From positions 124,001 through 188,000 of the forward strand of contig NZ_JNFC01000001.1 of the NCBI RefSeq assembly GCF_000756385.1: a stretch of DNA of 64,000 nt. The letters run 5' to 3'. The translations under genes were made by a program, and so were the position numbers. This DNA comes from Sphingopyxis sp. LC363. Its GTDB lineage: Bacteria > Pseudomonadota > Alphaproteobacteria > Sphingomonadales > Sphingomonadaceae. Below are positions 41,728 to 50,970 of this stretch, piece by piece (positions within the stretch are counted from its first letter, which is position 1; each line of letters opens with the position of its first letter). The notes below the pieces were generated by a model. That model did no database searches. It worked only from the letters and a program-made list of their open reading frames with translations, and was not told the DNA's origin.

Positions 41728-42783
41728 CTAAAGTTGGTGCCCGGTCCTATCCCGCTTCGTCGCGAGATATTGCTCGTTATATTTGTTCGTCGGCAGCGCG
41801 AGCGGGATGCGTTCGACGACCTCGACGCCTTCCTTCTCGAGCCGCGACACTTTTTCGGGATTGTTCGTCATCAGCCGGATGCGCGGGATGTTGAGCAGGT
41901 CGAGCATCCGCCCGGCGATCGCGAAGTCGCGCGCCTCGACCGGGAAACCCAGCCGCAAATTCGCGTCGACCGTGTCATAGCCCTGATCCTGCAGCGCATA
42001 GGCGCGCAGCTTGTTGACGAGCCCGATGCCGCGCCCTTCCTGCCTCAAATAGAGCAAAACCCCCCATGGGGCGTCCGCCATCGCGTGGAGCGCCGCGTGA
42101 AGCTGCGGCCCGCAATCGCATTTGAGGCTGCCGAGCACGTCGCCGGTCAGGCATTCGCTGTGCAGCCGCACGACCGGCGGGTTCGCATCGCGCTTCCCGA
42201 TGACCAGTGCGACATGGTCCGACGCCTCCTCGGGCGAACGGAAGGCCACGATCTCGGCGCTCTCGCTCGCCTCGACGGGCAGCCGCGCGCGCGCCGCGAT
42301 TTCGAGCCGGGCGGGATCGAGCAGCGCGGCGACATCGTCGACGCCGCATGCGGTCTCCGCATCGCCGGTCGCTTCGCGCACGAAAAAGGCCGGGAGCAGG
42401 CCGGCATGACGGGCGATCGTCATCGCGGCCACGGCAGCGGTTTCGCTTCCGGTCGAGACCGTGCGGAAGGGCCCTTTAAGCGGATTCGCGAGGTCGAGCG
42501 CCGGGTCGGCAATCGCCAACGCCGCGGCGACCGTATCGGCCGCATGGGCCAGCCGCACCGGTCCCGGTGTCGCGGCGGCGCGCTGGTTGGTGAGCTTGAG
42601 CGTAACGGCGCGTTCGCCCGAAAGCAGCACATCCTGGCTGGCGAAGTCGGCGAGCGCCCCATCGCGCGCGCTTTCGACGGCGAGCAGGTCGAGTGCGCCA
42701 TCGCCGCCCGCGATGCGGAACGGCCAGCCGCGCCGCAGCGCGTCTATGGCGCGGGCTGCCCGGCGAGCTCCGATATCGTTCAA
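41728..42783 (-). CDS. ribA: GTP cyclohydrolase II
   Basis: A 351-residue RibA, first step of riboflavin synthesis. The C-terminal 200 residues hold the GTP cyclohydrolase II domain with the zinc site HSECLTGDVLGSLKCDCGPQL and active-site YLRQEGRGIGL. The N-terminal 150 residues look like a diverged, probably inactive DHBP-synthase-like half (ALDLLAVES...TIARHAGLLPAFFV), as in sphingomonad RibA. No ATG fits: the frame upstream is antisense-like noise, and a TTG at 42783 overlaps the stop of xth (TTGA), so I take TTG as the start with coupling. Confidence 0.88.
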   Translation of the reverse strand: MNDIGARRAARAIDALRRGWPFRIAGGDGALDLLAVESARDGALADFASQDVLLSGERAVTLKLTNQRAAATPGPVRLAHAADTVAAALAIADPALDLANPLKGPFRTVSTGSETAAVAAMTIARHAGLLPAFFVREATGDAETACGVDDVAALLDPARLEIAARARLPVEASESAEIVAFRSPEEASDHVALVIGKRDANPPVVRLHSECLTGDVLGSLKCDCGPQLHAALHAMADAPWGVLLYLRQEGRGIGLVNKLRAYALQDQGYDTVDANLRLGFPVEARDFAIAGRMLDLLNIPRIRLMTNNPEKVSRLEKEGVEVVERIPLALPTNKYNEQYLATKRDRTGHQL

Positions 42784-43574
42784 AAGTCGAACTCGGTGAT
42801 CAGCGGAATATGGTCCGACGGCCGCTCCCAGCTGCGCGCCGGCTGGACGATGCGGTGCGATACCGCGTTCGCCGTCAGGTCGGGGGTCACCCACATATGG
42901 TCGAGCCGGCGGCCGCGGTTCGACGCTTCCCAGTCCTTCGCGCGGTAGCTCCACCAGGTGTAGAGCGGCGTCGGCGCTTCGATGAAGTGGCGCCCGAGGT
43001 CGACCCAGTTCGACGCCGCCTGCAACCGCGCGAGCGTTTCGACCTCGATCGGCGTGTGGCTGACGACGTCGAGCAGCGCCTTGTGGTTCCAGACATCGCT
43101 TTCGAGCGGCGCGACGTTGAAGTCGCCCGTCAGCACCGTCGGGGTGCCATTGAGCGCCCCCGACCATTCGGTCATACGGCCGAAGAAGTCGAGCTTCTGT
43201 CCGAATTTGGGGTTGAGGTCGCGGTCGGGAATGTCGCCGCCCGCGGGAATATAGACATTGTCGAGCCGCACGCCCGACGGCAGTGTCACCCCGACGTGGC
43301 GCGCCTCGCCGTTCGCCTGCCAGTCATATTTCCGCACGTCGGTCAGCGGCACCTTGCTGACGATCGCGACGCCATGGTGCATACGCTGGCCGTGGGTGAC
43401 GATATGTTCATAGCCCAGCCGCCGGAACATCTCGGGCGGGAACAGGCTGCATTCGACTTTGGTTTCCTGAAGGCAGAGGATGTCGGGGGCCTCTTCGCGC
43501 AGGAATTTTTCAACGATGCCGATGCGCGCGCGAACGCTGTTGATGTTCCACGAAGCGATGCTGGTACGAGTCAT
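42780..43574 (-). CDS. xth: Exodeoxyribonuclease III
   Basis: A 264-residue AP endonuclease/3' exonuclease of the ExoIII family: SIASWNINSVRARI, LCLQETK (catalytic Glu), GDFNVAP (Asp/Asn pair), and the final SDHIPLI (Asp-His pair). It repairs abasic and oxidised DNA ends. Standard length and start. The gene is translationally linked to ribA downstream. Confidence 0.96.
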   Translation of the reverse strand: MTRTSIASWNINSVRARIGIVEKFLREEAPDILCLQETKVECSLFPPEMFRRLGYEHIVTHGQRMHHGVAIVSKVPLTDVRKYDWQANGEARHVGVTLPSGVRLDNVYIPAGGDIPDRDLNPKFGQKLDFFGRMTEWSGALNGTPTVLTGDFNVAPLESDVWNHKALLDVVSHTPIEVETLARLQAASNWVDLGRHFIEAPTPLYTWWSYRAKDWEASNRGRRLDHMWVTPDLTANAVSHRIVQPARSWERPSDHIPLITEFDF

Positions 43575-43685
43575 GGTTCGGCTCTATCGGCGCGCGTTCG
43601 CGTTCGCAATGGCCGCTGCCGCGGACGGGATGCGTGGGAGCGGCGGGAAGTGGCCGTAATCAGCATAGCGAGCCAACTATAGAAC

Positions 43686-43772
43686 CCGCATCCCCGAGCG
43701 AAGTCGAGGCAGCGTGGCTATGCGGTTCTCGCTTTGCTCGAACGAGCCCCTCGTCTTCGCTCGGGGATGCGG
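43686..43772. repeat. REP-type inverted repeat
   Basis: Arms CCGCATCCCCGAGCGAAG and CTTCGCTCGGGGATGCGG enclose a loop with its own GAGCGAA-like dyad. It is the same family as the repeat at 30568-30679. Located upstream of xth. Confidence 0.85.
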
Positions 43773-43844
43773 ACTATTTCGGATTTCTTGCAACAGAAGC
43801 TATGTCCGCTCCCCACCCCCTAGCGGCTACCTGGCTCTTGACCG

Positions 43845-44087
43845 CCAGACAAATTAAACCCCCGTCCCAGGGGCGGTGGAACGGGGGTTCAAGGTCAGCG
43901 TTCGTCACGCTCTTGAATGAAGGTGCCTGGCAACCCGGGTGGGGCAACAGGGGGAAACCCAAATCCGGGGCCGTGTTGGCGCCTTCGAGAGTTGGAATAG
44001 CGGCTCTTCCCTGTCGCCAAGCTGAACAAAAAGGACTGTCGGCCGCCGGTCCTGCAGTTCGTCGATAGCGGGCGACGGTTGGTCTGG
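43845..44087 (-). ncRNA. Candidate structured RNA (unassigned; 6S-like features weak)
   Basis: The 43,575-44,137 gap has no credible gene. On the minus strand, about 240 nucleotides could be enclosed by CCAGAC...GTCTGG, contain many GC-rich dyads (GGTTGCCAGGCACC and others), include GACCTTGAACCC, which resembles a conserved part of 6S RNA, and end with the hairpin at 43857-43889. It could equally be the untranslated tail of the lolA transcript. Confidence 0.25.
43857..43889 (-). terminator. Terminator-like hairpin
   Basis: AACCCCCGT and ACGGGGGTT pair over a 15-base loop, followed on the minus strand by TTTAATTTG. It could end the lolA transcript or the candidate RNA at 43845-44087. Confidence 0.6.
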
Positions 44088-44137
44088 AAAAATGGGCGCC
44101 GGTCGTGAACCGGACCGGCGCCATGACGGCAAAAGGG

Positions 44138-44758
44138 TTAGCGGCCGCGCCGCTTCGGGCGGGGATCGGTCCAGCGGAACGCCGAATCGGCGACCGCGAC
44201 GTTGAACTTCTGGTTGCTGAGATCGATCCGCGTGCGGTTGTTCTGCGAATCGAGCGCGACCCAGCCGCGCAGGCGCAGCCCGCCGGGCGCCGCGCCGTCG
44301 CGAACGAACACCATGGTGATCGTGCCATATTCGGGGCGCTTCGGATCCTTGACCTCGACGCTCAGCACGTCGTTGTTCCCGGTCGGCTGGATCTTGGCAT
44401 ATTTCGACAGGTCGCGGTCGGGGTCGAGCAGCGCACCGAGCGGCGAATTCTTCACCGGCCAGCTCTGCACCTGATTGACCTCATAATCGATCATCGTCAG
44501 CCGGCTGCCGTCGCCCACGATCAGCAGCGGCACGCCCTTTTGATATTGGAAGCGGATCTTGCCCGGGCGCTTGAGGGTCAGCTTGCCCGACACGCGCTGG
44601 CCGTTGCGGTCGGTCTGCACGAAGTCGGCGGTCATCGAACTGGTCGATTTGAGGTGCGACTGCACCGACGCCAGCGCGTTCGCCGACTGGGCGATCGCGG
44701 GCGAGGCGATCGCGAGGCCGACGGCGGCGAGGGGAGTAATCATTTTCTGGAAGGTCAT
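44138..44758 (-). CDS. lolA: LolA-like outer-membrane lipoprotein carrier
   Basis: A 206-residue periplasmic protein: signal peptide ending ASPAIAQS, then a LolA fold (SVQSHLKSTSSMTADFVQTDRNGQRVSGKLTLKRPGKIRFQYQKG, IVGDGSRLTMIDYEVNQV). It ferries lipoproteins from LolCDE to the outer membrane. The C-terminus is basic (KRRGR). It lies downstream of ftsK in the same orientation, a common neighbour order in this group. Confidence 0.88.
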   Translation of the reverse strand: MTFQKMITPLAAVGLAIASPAIAQSANALASVQSHLKSTSSMTADFVQTDRNGQRVSGKLTLKRPGKIRFQYQKGVPLLIVGDGSRLTMIDYEVNQVQSWPVKNSPLGALLDPDRDLSKYAKIQPTGNNDVLSVEVKDPKRPEYGTITMVFVRDGAAPGGLRLRGWVALDSQNNRTRIDLSNQKFNVAVADSAFRWTDPRPKRRGR

Positions 44759-44836
44759 CTGCTTCTCTGTCTTGCTTGCGGACCCGCATCGTGAGGGTCA
44801 GGCGTTTAACTCGGTCTGAACCGACACTTCATCTCT

Positions 44837-44902
44837 CCGTCATCCCGGCGAGATCGTGTTCGGAGTCACGTGCCTCCGAAACACCCTTCGCCGGGATGAC
44901 GG
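44837..44902. repeat. REP-type inverted repeat
   Basis: Fifteen-base perfect arms CCGTCATCCCGGCGA (44837-44851) and the complement (44888-44902), in the ftsK-lolA gap; related in core to the hairpin after putA. Confidence 0.85.
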
Positions 44903-44915
44903 GTAGGGAAGGCTC

Positions 44916-47228
44916 CTACCGCGGCTGGCCATATTGATCGGTGAGCACGTCGCGGCGGCCGACATGGTTCGGCGGGCTGACGATGCCTTCCTCCTCCATC
45001 CGCTCGATCAGGCGCGCGGCGCTGTTGTAGCCGATGCGCAATTGCCGCTGGAGCCAGCTCGTCGAGGCCTTCTGGCTTTCGGCGACGATCTGGCAGGCCT
45101 TGGCGTACATGCGGTCCTCGGCGCTGTCGCCGCCGGCGGGGGCGCCCTCCATCGCGAAGCCGCCGTCCTCGGGATCCTCGGTGACGCTTTCGATATAGTC
45201 GGGGCGGCCCTGCGCCTTCCAATGTTCGGCGACCAGCCGCACCTCGTCGTCGGAGACGAAGGGGCCGTGGATGCGCGTGATCTGCTTGCCGCCGGGCACG
45301 TAGAGCATGTCGCCCTTGCCGAGCAGCTGCTCGGCACCCGCCTCGCCCAAAATGGTGCGGCTGTCGATCTTCGACGTGACGTTGAAGCTGATGCGCGTCG
45401 GGAGGTTCGCCTTGATCACGCCGGTGATGACGTCGACCGACGGGCGCTGCGTCGCGAGGATCAGGTGGATGCCCGCCGCGCGCGCCTTTTGGGCGAGCCG
45501 CTGGATCAGGAACTCGACCTCCTTGCCCGCGGTCATCATCAGATCGGCCAGTTCGTCGACGACGACCACGATCTGCGGCAGCGGCTGATAGTCGAGCGTC
45601 TCTTCCTCATAGACCGGCTGGCCGGTGTCGGGGTCGTAGCCGGTCTGGACGCGGCGTCCGAGCGATTTGCCCTTGGCGAGCGCGCCGCGCACCTTGTCGT
45701 TGTAGGACGCGAGGTTGCGCACCGACAGCGACGACATCATCCGATAGCGGTCCTCCATCTGCTCGACCGCCCATTTGAGCGCGCGGATCGCCTTCTTGGG
45801 TTCGGTCACGACGGGCGCGAGCAGGTGCGGAATATCGTCATAGACGCTGAGTTCGAGCATCTTGGGGTCGATCATGATCATCTTCACCTGATCGGGACCA
45901 AGGCGATAGAGCAGCGAGAGGATCATCGCGTTCAAACCGACCGACTTGCCCGACCCCGTCGTGCCCGCGATCAGCAGGTGCGGCATCGGCGCGAGGTCGG
46001 CGATCATCGCGTCGCCGCTGATATTCTTGCCGAGGATGATCGGCAGCGCGCCGGTCTGGTCCTGGAACAGCGCGCTGCCGATGATCTCGTGCAGCACCAC
46101 CGCCTCACGCTGCGCGTTGGGCAGCTCGATGCCGATGACGGTGCGGCCGGGGATCGGCGCGATGCGCGCCGACAGCGCCGACATGTTGCGCGCGATATCG
46201 TCGGCGAGGTTCGACACGCGGCTGGCCTTGGTGCCCGGCGCGGGTTCGAGTTCGTACATGGTGACGACCGGGCCGGGGCGCACCGCGGTGACGACGCCCT
46301 TGACCTGGAAATCCTCGAGCACCGATTCGAGCAACCGCGCGTTGCGTTCGAGCGCCGCCTTGTCGATCTGGCCCGCCGGCCGGTCGGGCGCGGGGGCGAG
46401 CAGGTCGATCGAGGGCAGCTGGTAATTGGTGAACAGCTCGGTCTGCGGCTTGGGCCGGGGTTTCGAGGGCGCGCTACGCTGCGCGGGGTCGGCGATTTCG
46501 GGGGGGGCGCGGTCGACCGGCTCGGCCACGGCGCGCGGCCGCACGGCGGACTCCAGCGGGCCCGGCACCCGGTCGTCGGCGCGCGGCGCGCGGACGGGCT
46601 CGGCGATGCGGCTGCTGGTCGCGGCGGGCAGCCGGAAGCGCGATGCCCAGCCCTTTTCGAGCCTGAGCGCGCGCCACGCGAGCCACAGCCCCAGCCCGAC
46701 GAGCAGCAGGATCGTCGCAAAGCGGATCAGCGCCGCGGCGGGTTCGCCGGCCTGCGCGAAGAGTGGCGCGATCGCGCCGCCGAGCAGCAGCGCGATGATT
46801 CCGCCCCAGCCCGCGGGCAGCGGCGCGTTGGTCGCCGGCGACCAGAGTTCGGCGCCCAGCCCCACGAAGAGGATGCCGATGAAGCTGTAGGCGAGCTGGC
46901 GCGGCCAATAGGGCTGCGCTTCGCCGGTCCATAGCCGCCAGGCGATGATGCCGAGCAGCGGCAGCAACAGCGCGACGCCGACGCCGCCGATCGACAGGCC
47001 GAGGTCGGCGAACCAGGCGCCCGCGCTGCCCATCCAGTTGGCCGCGGTGCCGTGCGCCGCGGTGTTGAGCGCGGCGTCGGTGCTGTCGTAGGTGATCAGC
47101 GCGAGCGTCAGGAACAGCGTGAAGAGCCCGAGCGCCACCGCCGCCGCGATCACGAGCGATCGCGCGACGCTCTGGCGGAAAACGGTGCGCCAATCGGCCT
47201 TTGCGGGTGCGGCCTTGCGGCTTGCCAT
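44916..47228 (-). CDS. ftsK: DNA translocase FtsK
   Basis: A 770-residue FtsK/SpoIIIE protein that pumps DNA at the division septum. Four or five N-terminal membrane helices (about residues 20-190), a Pro/Arg-rich linker, then the motor: Walker A GTTGSGKS, Walker B VVVVDELADLM, ATQRPSVDVITG. The C-terminal gamma winged helix (AEDRMYAKACQIVAESQKASTSWLQRQLRIGYNSAARLIERMEEEGIV) reads orienting sequences. All parts are intact and the length is typical of alphaproteobacteria. Confidence 0.97.
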   Translation of the reverse strand: MASRKAAPAKADWRTVFRQSVARSLVIAAAVALGLFTLFLTLALITYDSTDAALNTAAHGTAANWMGSAGAWFADLGLSIGGVGVALLLPLLGIIAWRLWTGEAQPYWPRQLAYSFIGILFVGLGAELWSPATNAPLPAGWGGIIALLLGGAIAPLFAQAGEPAAALIRFATILLLVGLGLWLAWRALRLEKGWASRFRLPAATSSRIAEPVRAPRADDRVPGPLESAVRPRAVAEPVDRAPPEIADPAQRSAPSKPRPKPQTELFTNYQLPSIDLLAPAPDRPAGQIDKAALERNARLLESVLEDFQVKGVVTAVRPGPVVTMYELEPAPGTKASRVSNLADDIARNMSALSARIAPIPGRTVIGIELPNAQREAVVLHEIIGSALFQDQTGALPIILGKNISGDAMIADLAPMPHLLIAGTTGSGKSVGLNAMILSLLYRLGPDQVKMIMIDPKMLELSVYDDIPHLLAPVVTEPKKAIRALKWAVEQMEDRYRMMSSLSVRNLASYNDKVRGALAKGKSLGRRVQTGYDPDTGQPVYEEETLDYQPLPQIVVVVDELADLMMTAGKEVEFLIQRLAQKARAAGIHLILATQRPSVDVITGVIKANLPTRISFNVTSKIDSRTILGEAGAEQLLGKGDMLYVPGGKQITRIHGPFVSDDEVRLVAEHWKAQGRPDYIESVTEDPEDGGFAMEGAPAGGDSAEDRMYAKACQIVAESQKASTSWLQRQLRIGYNSAARLIERMEEEGIVSPPNHVGRRDVLTDQYGQPR

Positions 47229-47352
47229 GCTCTCTTCCGGTCCCTGTCAGTTAACCCCGGCGATATGCGCATGCGGCGGACTCGCCGTCAAGCGCGGCTC
47301 CGCGCTCGCCCACAGCCTTTCCAACCGTCCCGCCGCACGCTAGGGCGAAGCG

Positions 47353-48594
47353 ATGAAAGAAACGCTGCGCAGCGATGTCCTGATTTCGGGCGGCGGCCTT
47401 GTCGGCCAGGCGCTCGCCCTTGCTCTCGCCCGTCACGGCCTGTCGGTCCAGATCGTCGATCCCGCCGACCCGGTGACGACGATCGCGCCCGGCTTCGATG
47501 GCCGCGCCTCGGCGATCGCCAGCGCGACGTGGCAGATGTTCGAAGTGCTGGGGATCGCCGGCCGCCTCGCCGGGCACGGCTGTCCGATCCGCGCGATCAA
47601 AGTGGGCGACGGCGCCCCCGACAGCGGCCGCGGCGGCGAACTCGACTTCGTCACCGCCGACGGCGACCCGCCGCTCGGCACGATGGTCGAAAACCGCCAG
47701 CTCCGCCTCGCGCTCGCCGCCGCGCTTGCCGATGCGCCGCTGGTGCGGTTCTGGATGCCCGCGACCGTCGTATCGCGCGTGATCGACGGGCATGGCGTCA
47801 CGCTGACGCTCGCCGACGGCACGAAACTCGCGGCGCCGCTGCTGGTCGTGGCCGAGGGTCGCCGCTCGCCGACGCGCGACGCCACGGGGTTCAGCATCGC
47901 CAACTGGTCCTACCATCATCATGCGATGATCGGCGCGGTCGCGCACGAAAGGCCGCATGGCAATGTCGCGCACGAAATCTTCTATCCCTCGGGGCCCTTC
48001 GCGCTGCTGCCGCTCGTCGATGACGAACGGGGGCGCCACCGCTCGGCCTTTGTCTGGACCGTGTCCGAAAAGGACGGCCCCGGCTTCGCCAAGCTCGGGG
48101 AGCGCGGCTTCGTCGCCGAACTGCAGAAACGCGCGGGCGGTGTGCTCGGCGCGATGGAACTCGTCGCGCCGCGCATGACCTATCCGCTCGGTTTCCACCA
48201 CAGCGCCTCGATCGTCGCCGACCGCATCGCGCTCGTCGGCGACGCGGCGCACGGCATCCACCCGATCGCGGGGCAGGGGCTGAACCTCGGGCTTCGCGAC
48301 GTCGCGGCGCTCACCGAAGTGCTCGTCGGGGGGGCGCGGCTCGGGCTCGACCTCGGCGATGCGGCGCTGCTCGCGCGCTATCAGCGCTGGCGCGGGCTCG
48401 ACAATATGATGGTCAGCCTCGCGACGGACGGGCTGACGCGGCTGTTCGGCATCCCGGGGCGCACCGCCGCCGCGATCCGCCGCACAGGGCTCGGCGCGGT
48501 GCAGCATATGCCGGCGCTCAAGCGATTCTTCATGGACGAGGCGCGCGGCGAGGCGGGCGACCTGCCGCGCCTGCTCGCGGGAGCAGAAATCTAG
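47353..48594 (+). CDS. UbiH/UbiF/COQ6-family FAD-dependent hydroxylase
   Basis: A 413-residue class A flavin monooxygenase: dinucleotide fold SDVLISGGGLVGQALALALARHG, the DG motif region LLVVAEGRRSPTR, and the FAD-binding GDAAHGIHPIAGQGLNLGLRD, which is the UbiH-type signature. These enzymes hydroxylate the ubiquinone ring. Which ring position it acts on cannot be told. Divergent from ftsK. A small dyad overlaps its stop codon. Confidence 0.92.
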   Translation: MKETLRSDVLISGGGLVGQALALALARHGLSVQIVDPADPVTTIAPGFDGRASAIASATWQMFEVLGIAGRLAGHGCPIRAIKVGDGAPDSGRGGELDFVTADGDPPLGTMVENRQLRLALAAALADAPLVRFWMPATVVSRVIDGHGVTLTLADGTKLAAPLLVVAEGRRSPTRDATGFSIANWSYHHHAMIGAVAHERPHGNVAHEIFYPSGPFALLPLVDDERGRHRSAFVWTVSEKDGPGFAKLGERGFVAELQKRAGGVLGAMELVAPRMTYPLGFHHSASIVADRIALVGDAAHGIHPIAGQGLNLGLRDVAALTEVLVGGARLGLDLGDAALLARYQRWRGLDNMMVSLATDGLTRLFGIPGRTAAAIRRTGLGAVQHMPALKRFFMDEARGEAGDLPRLLAGAEI

Positions 48595-48608
48595 GTATTA
48601 TTACCTAG
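48591..48608. repeat. Short AT-rich dyad at the end of the hydroxylase gene
   Basis: CTAGGTA-TTAT-TACCTAG overlaps the TAG stop at 48592-48594 and lies 84 bases before the sigma-like gene. It lacks a T-run; either a weak terminator or an operator for the next gene. Confidence 0.4.
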
Positions 48609-48691
48609 GCGTCCGGCAGGTCGCGGCTAAGCATGACCGCCTATCCCCTACCCATGCGGCAACCACGCCGCGGCAGGATGGGGGCAGGGCC

Positions 48692-49375
48692 ATGTCGACA
48701 AAGAGCGATGCGCTCGAGACGGCGGTAACCGATTATATCCGGGCGCGGACGGCTCTCGACGCGATGCCGGGCGCCCGGGCCCGGGCGCTCGCCGATCGCG
48801 CCTTCGCACGCCTCGCGGCGCTGGCGGCGCCGCGGATCCGCTATTTCACACGCCGCTATGGCCTCGCCGACGTCGCCGAGGATGCGGCGCAGGTGTGCGC
48901 GATCGCGCTCCACCGCGCCGCCGAACATTATGATCCCGCGCGGGCGCGCTTCACCACCTATGTGACCTGGCAATTGCGCGCCGAACTGCAGGCGCTGCGC
49001 CACCGCCTGCACGGCGACCAGCGCTGCGCGGGCCGCCGTCACGTCACCGCGACGCTGTCGCTCGACGCCATGCAGGCGGAGGGCATCGACGATTGGCTGG
49101 TCGATCCCGCCGCCGAAATCGAAACCGAACAGGGCGCCGCCGACAATCTCGCCGCGCGTCTCGCCGACCGGCTGGTCGCGGATTGGGCCGACCGCCGCGG
49201 CGCCCGGTCATGCGGGCCGCGCGGCAATGCGCGGCTTGCGGCCGAGAAGGAACTCGTTCGCCGCCATCTGACGGTAAGCGACGCCGCCGCGCGCCTGCGC
49301 GAAAGCGACCGCCATGTCGTGCGCCGCGCGCTCGCCGACATCGCGCATCACGCATCAGCCCGCAAGCTCCACTAA
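48692..49375 (+). CDS. Sigma-70-like factor
   Basis: A 227-residue protein with a sigma region 2 pattern at about residues 35-110 (IRYFTRRYGLADVAEDAAQVCAIALHRAAEHYDPARARFTTYVTWQLRAELQALRHR), similar to RpoH/RpoD core-binding and -10 segments. The C-terminal part (EKELVRRHLTVSDAAARLRESDRHVVRRALADIAHH) has helix-turn-helix character that could be region 4. It is Arg/Ala rich and shorter than RpoH (about 300). It may be an alternative sigma factor; targets are unknown. The ATG is chosen for the GGGGGCAGGG upstream. Confidence 0.65.
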   Translation: MSTKSDALETAVTDYIRARTALDAMPGARARALADRAFARLAALAAPRIRYFTRRYGLADVAEDAAQVCAIALHRAAEHYDPARARFTTYVTWQLRAELQALRHRLHGDQRCAGRRHVTATLSLDAMQAEGIDDWLVDPAAEIETEQGAADNLAARLADRLVADWADRRGARSCGPRGNARLAAEKELVRRHLTVSDAAARLRESDRHVVRRALADIAHHASARKLH

Positions 49376-49377
49376 AT

Positions 49378-50028
49378 TTATTGCAGCGTCGCGCGCCCGT
49401 CGTCGCTGTCGAAGCGACCGAAGAATTGCATCAGCTGGACGACCAACTCGGCGCGCGCGTCGATCGGCGACGCTTCGAGCAGCGCCTGCTTCGCCGCCGC
49501 GTCGAACGGCGCGACCTGCGCGATGCCGTTGACGAGCGTCGCGTCGTCGAGCTGGCCGACCGAATCCCAGTCGACGACATAACCCTGCCGCTGCGCAAAG
49601 CGCTTCGCCTCGCGCTCGAGGCTGGCGCGCTCGATGCTCGCGAGCACGGCGTCGTCCTCCGCCTCGACTTCGATCTCGGCCTCGACCTGCCGGAAGGGCG
49701 TGGTGACGTCGAGTTCGCGGCGGACGCGAAAGCGCGCGACGCCTTCAAGCACAAGGTTGAAGCGCCCTTCGTCGAGCGCTTCGACATCGATGATCCGCCC
49801 GACACAGCCGACGTCATAGAGCGCCGGCGGCTCGCGATCCTCTTCGCCCGGAATCTGGCGCGGCTGGATCATTCCGATCTGCCGGTCGCGCGCCAGCACC
49901 TCCTGCACCATCGCCGAATAGCGCGGCTCGAAAATATGCAGCGGCAGGTGCAGCCCGGGAAACAACACCGCGCCGGTGAGCGGAAAGATCGCGATCCGCT
50001 GGATAGTCAGAGGCGCGTCGGTGTTCAT
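49378..50028 (-). CDS. LON-substrate-binding-domain protein
   Basis: A 216-residue protein matching the N-terminal substrate-binding domain of Lon without its ATPase or protease: RIAIFPLTGAVLFPGLHLPLHIFEPRYSAMVQEVLARDRQIGMI. The rest is helical (EREAKRFAQRQGYVVDWDSV). The ATG overlaps the stop of the YbbN-like gene (TGATG), a conserved pairing in alphaproteobacteria suggesting a joint role in protein quality control. Confidence 0.92.
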   Translation of the reverse strand: MNTDAPLTIQRIAIFPLTGAVLFPGLHLPLHIFEPRYSAMVQEVLARDRQIGMIQPRQIPGEEDREPPALYDVGCVGRIIDVEALDEGRFNLVLEGVARFRVRRELDVTTPFRQVEAEIEVEAEDDAVLASIERASLEREAKRFAQRQGYVVDWDSVGQLDDATLVNGIAQVAPFDAAAKQALLEASPIDARAELVVQLMQFFGRFDSDDGRATLQ

Positions 50029-50939
50029 CAGCCGAACAGGATCAGCGACAGGCGGCGGCGTTGCGCGGCGACCCATGGGTCCTCAAGCCCGACGGCTTCG
50101 AACAGCGACAGCAATTTCGCGCGCGCCGCATCGTCGTTCCATTCGCGGTCGGCGGCGACGATGTGGAGCAGATTGTCGGCGGCAGCATCGCGCTGGCCCG
50201 CGCCGATCTGCGCGCTCGCAAGGTCGAATCGCGCCTGATGATCGCCGGGGTCCGCCGCGACCGCGGCTTCGAACGCCGTGAGTTCGCCCGCGTCGGGTGC
50301 GTCCGCGGCAAGCGCGAGGGCGCTCTTCGCCTGCGCGATCGCGGGATCGGCCGCGATCCCGGCGGGCACCGCGTCCAGCACCTCCTGCGCGCCGGCAGCA
50401 TCGCCCGTCAGCACGAGCGCGCGAATCAGCCCGCCGTGCGCCGCGGCATTGTCGGGCGCCATGTCGAGGATTTGCGCAAAGATGCTCGCGGCGCGCGCGC
50501 CGTCGCCTTCGGCGAGCACATTCTCGCCCATTTCGATGAGCGGCGCGATCTCGACCGCCAGATCCTTCGCCGCGCTTTCGATCGGCAGTTGCGCGAGCAA
50601 CTGGTCGAGAATCGCCTTGAGCTGGCTTTCGGTGCGCGCATTGGTCAGGTTCGCGACCGGCTGGCCCTGAAAGATCGCATAGACGGTCGGGATCGACTGC
50701 ACCTGGAACTGGCCGGCGATGAAGCGATTCGCATCGACGTCGACCTTGACCAGCACGACGCCCTTGTCGGCGTAATCCGCGGCGACCTTTTCGAGCACGG
50801 GGCCGAGCTGTTTGCACGGGCCGCACCATTCGGCCCAGAAATCGAGGATGACCAGGCTGGTCATCGACGGCTCGACGACATCCCGGCGAAATGCTTCGAC
50901 GGCTTCCTTTTCCTGCGGATTCAGACCGAGAGTGGCCAC
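50028..50939 (-). CDS. Thioredoxin-TPR co-chaperone (YbbN/CnoX-like)
   Basis: A 303-residue protein: thioredoxin domain at about residues 10-120 with the active site WAEWCGPCKQ intact, then TPR-like helices (AEGDGARAASIFAQILDMAPDNAAAHGGLIRALVLTGDAAGAQEVLD...). YbbN/CnoX proteins hold oxidised proteins and pass them to chaperones; many lack the CXXC, but this one keeps it. The start is a GTG at 50939 with AAGGAG upstream; the longer frame would pass through the repeat at 50971-51050. Confidence 0.9.
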   Translation of the reverse strand: MATLGLNPQEKEAVEAFRRDVVEPSMTSLVILDFWAEWCGPCKQLGPVLEKVAADYADKGVVLVKVDVDANRFIAGQFQVQSIPTVYAIFQGQPVANLTNARTESQLKAILDQLLAQLPIESAAKDLAVEIAPLIEMGENVLAEGDGARAASIFAQILDMAPDNAAAHGGLIRALVLTGDAAGAQEVLDAVPAGIAADPAIAQAKSALALAADAPDAGELTAFEAAVAADPGDHQARFDLASAQIGAGQRDAAADNLLHIVAADREWNDDAARAKLLSLFEAVGLEDPWVAAQRRRLSLILFG

Positions 50940-50970
50940 GAAAGGGGTGCTCCTTATATATTTGTGAGTC

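Noticed and set aside
43634-44328. Open frames of 144 and 184 codons between xth and lolA
   Set aside because: They run through a REP repeat and the lolA coding region and have no family character.
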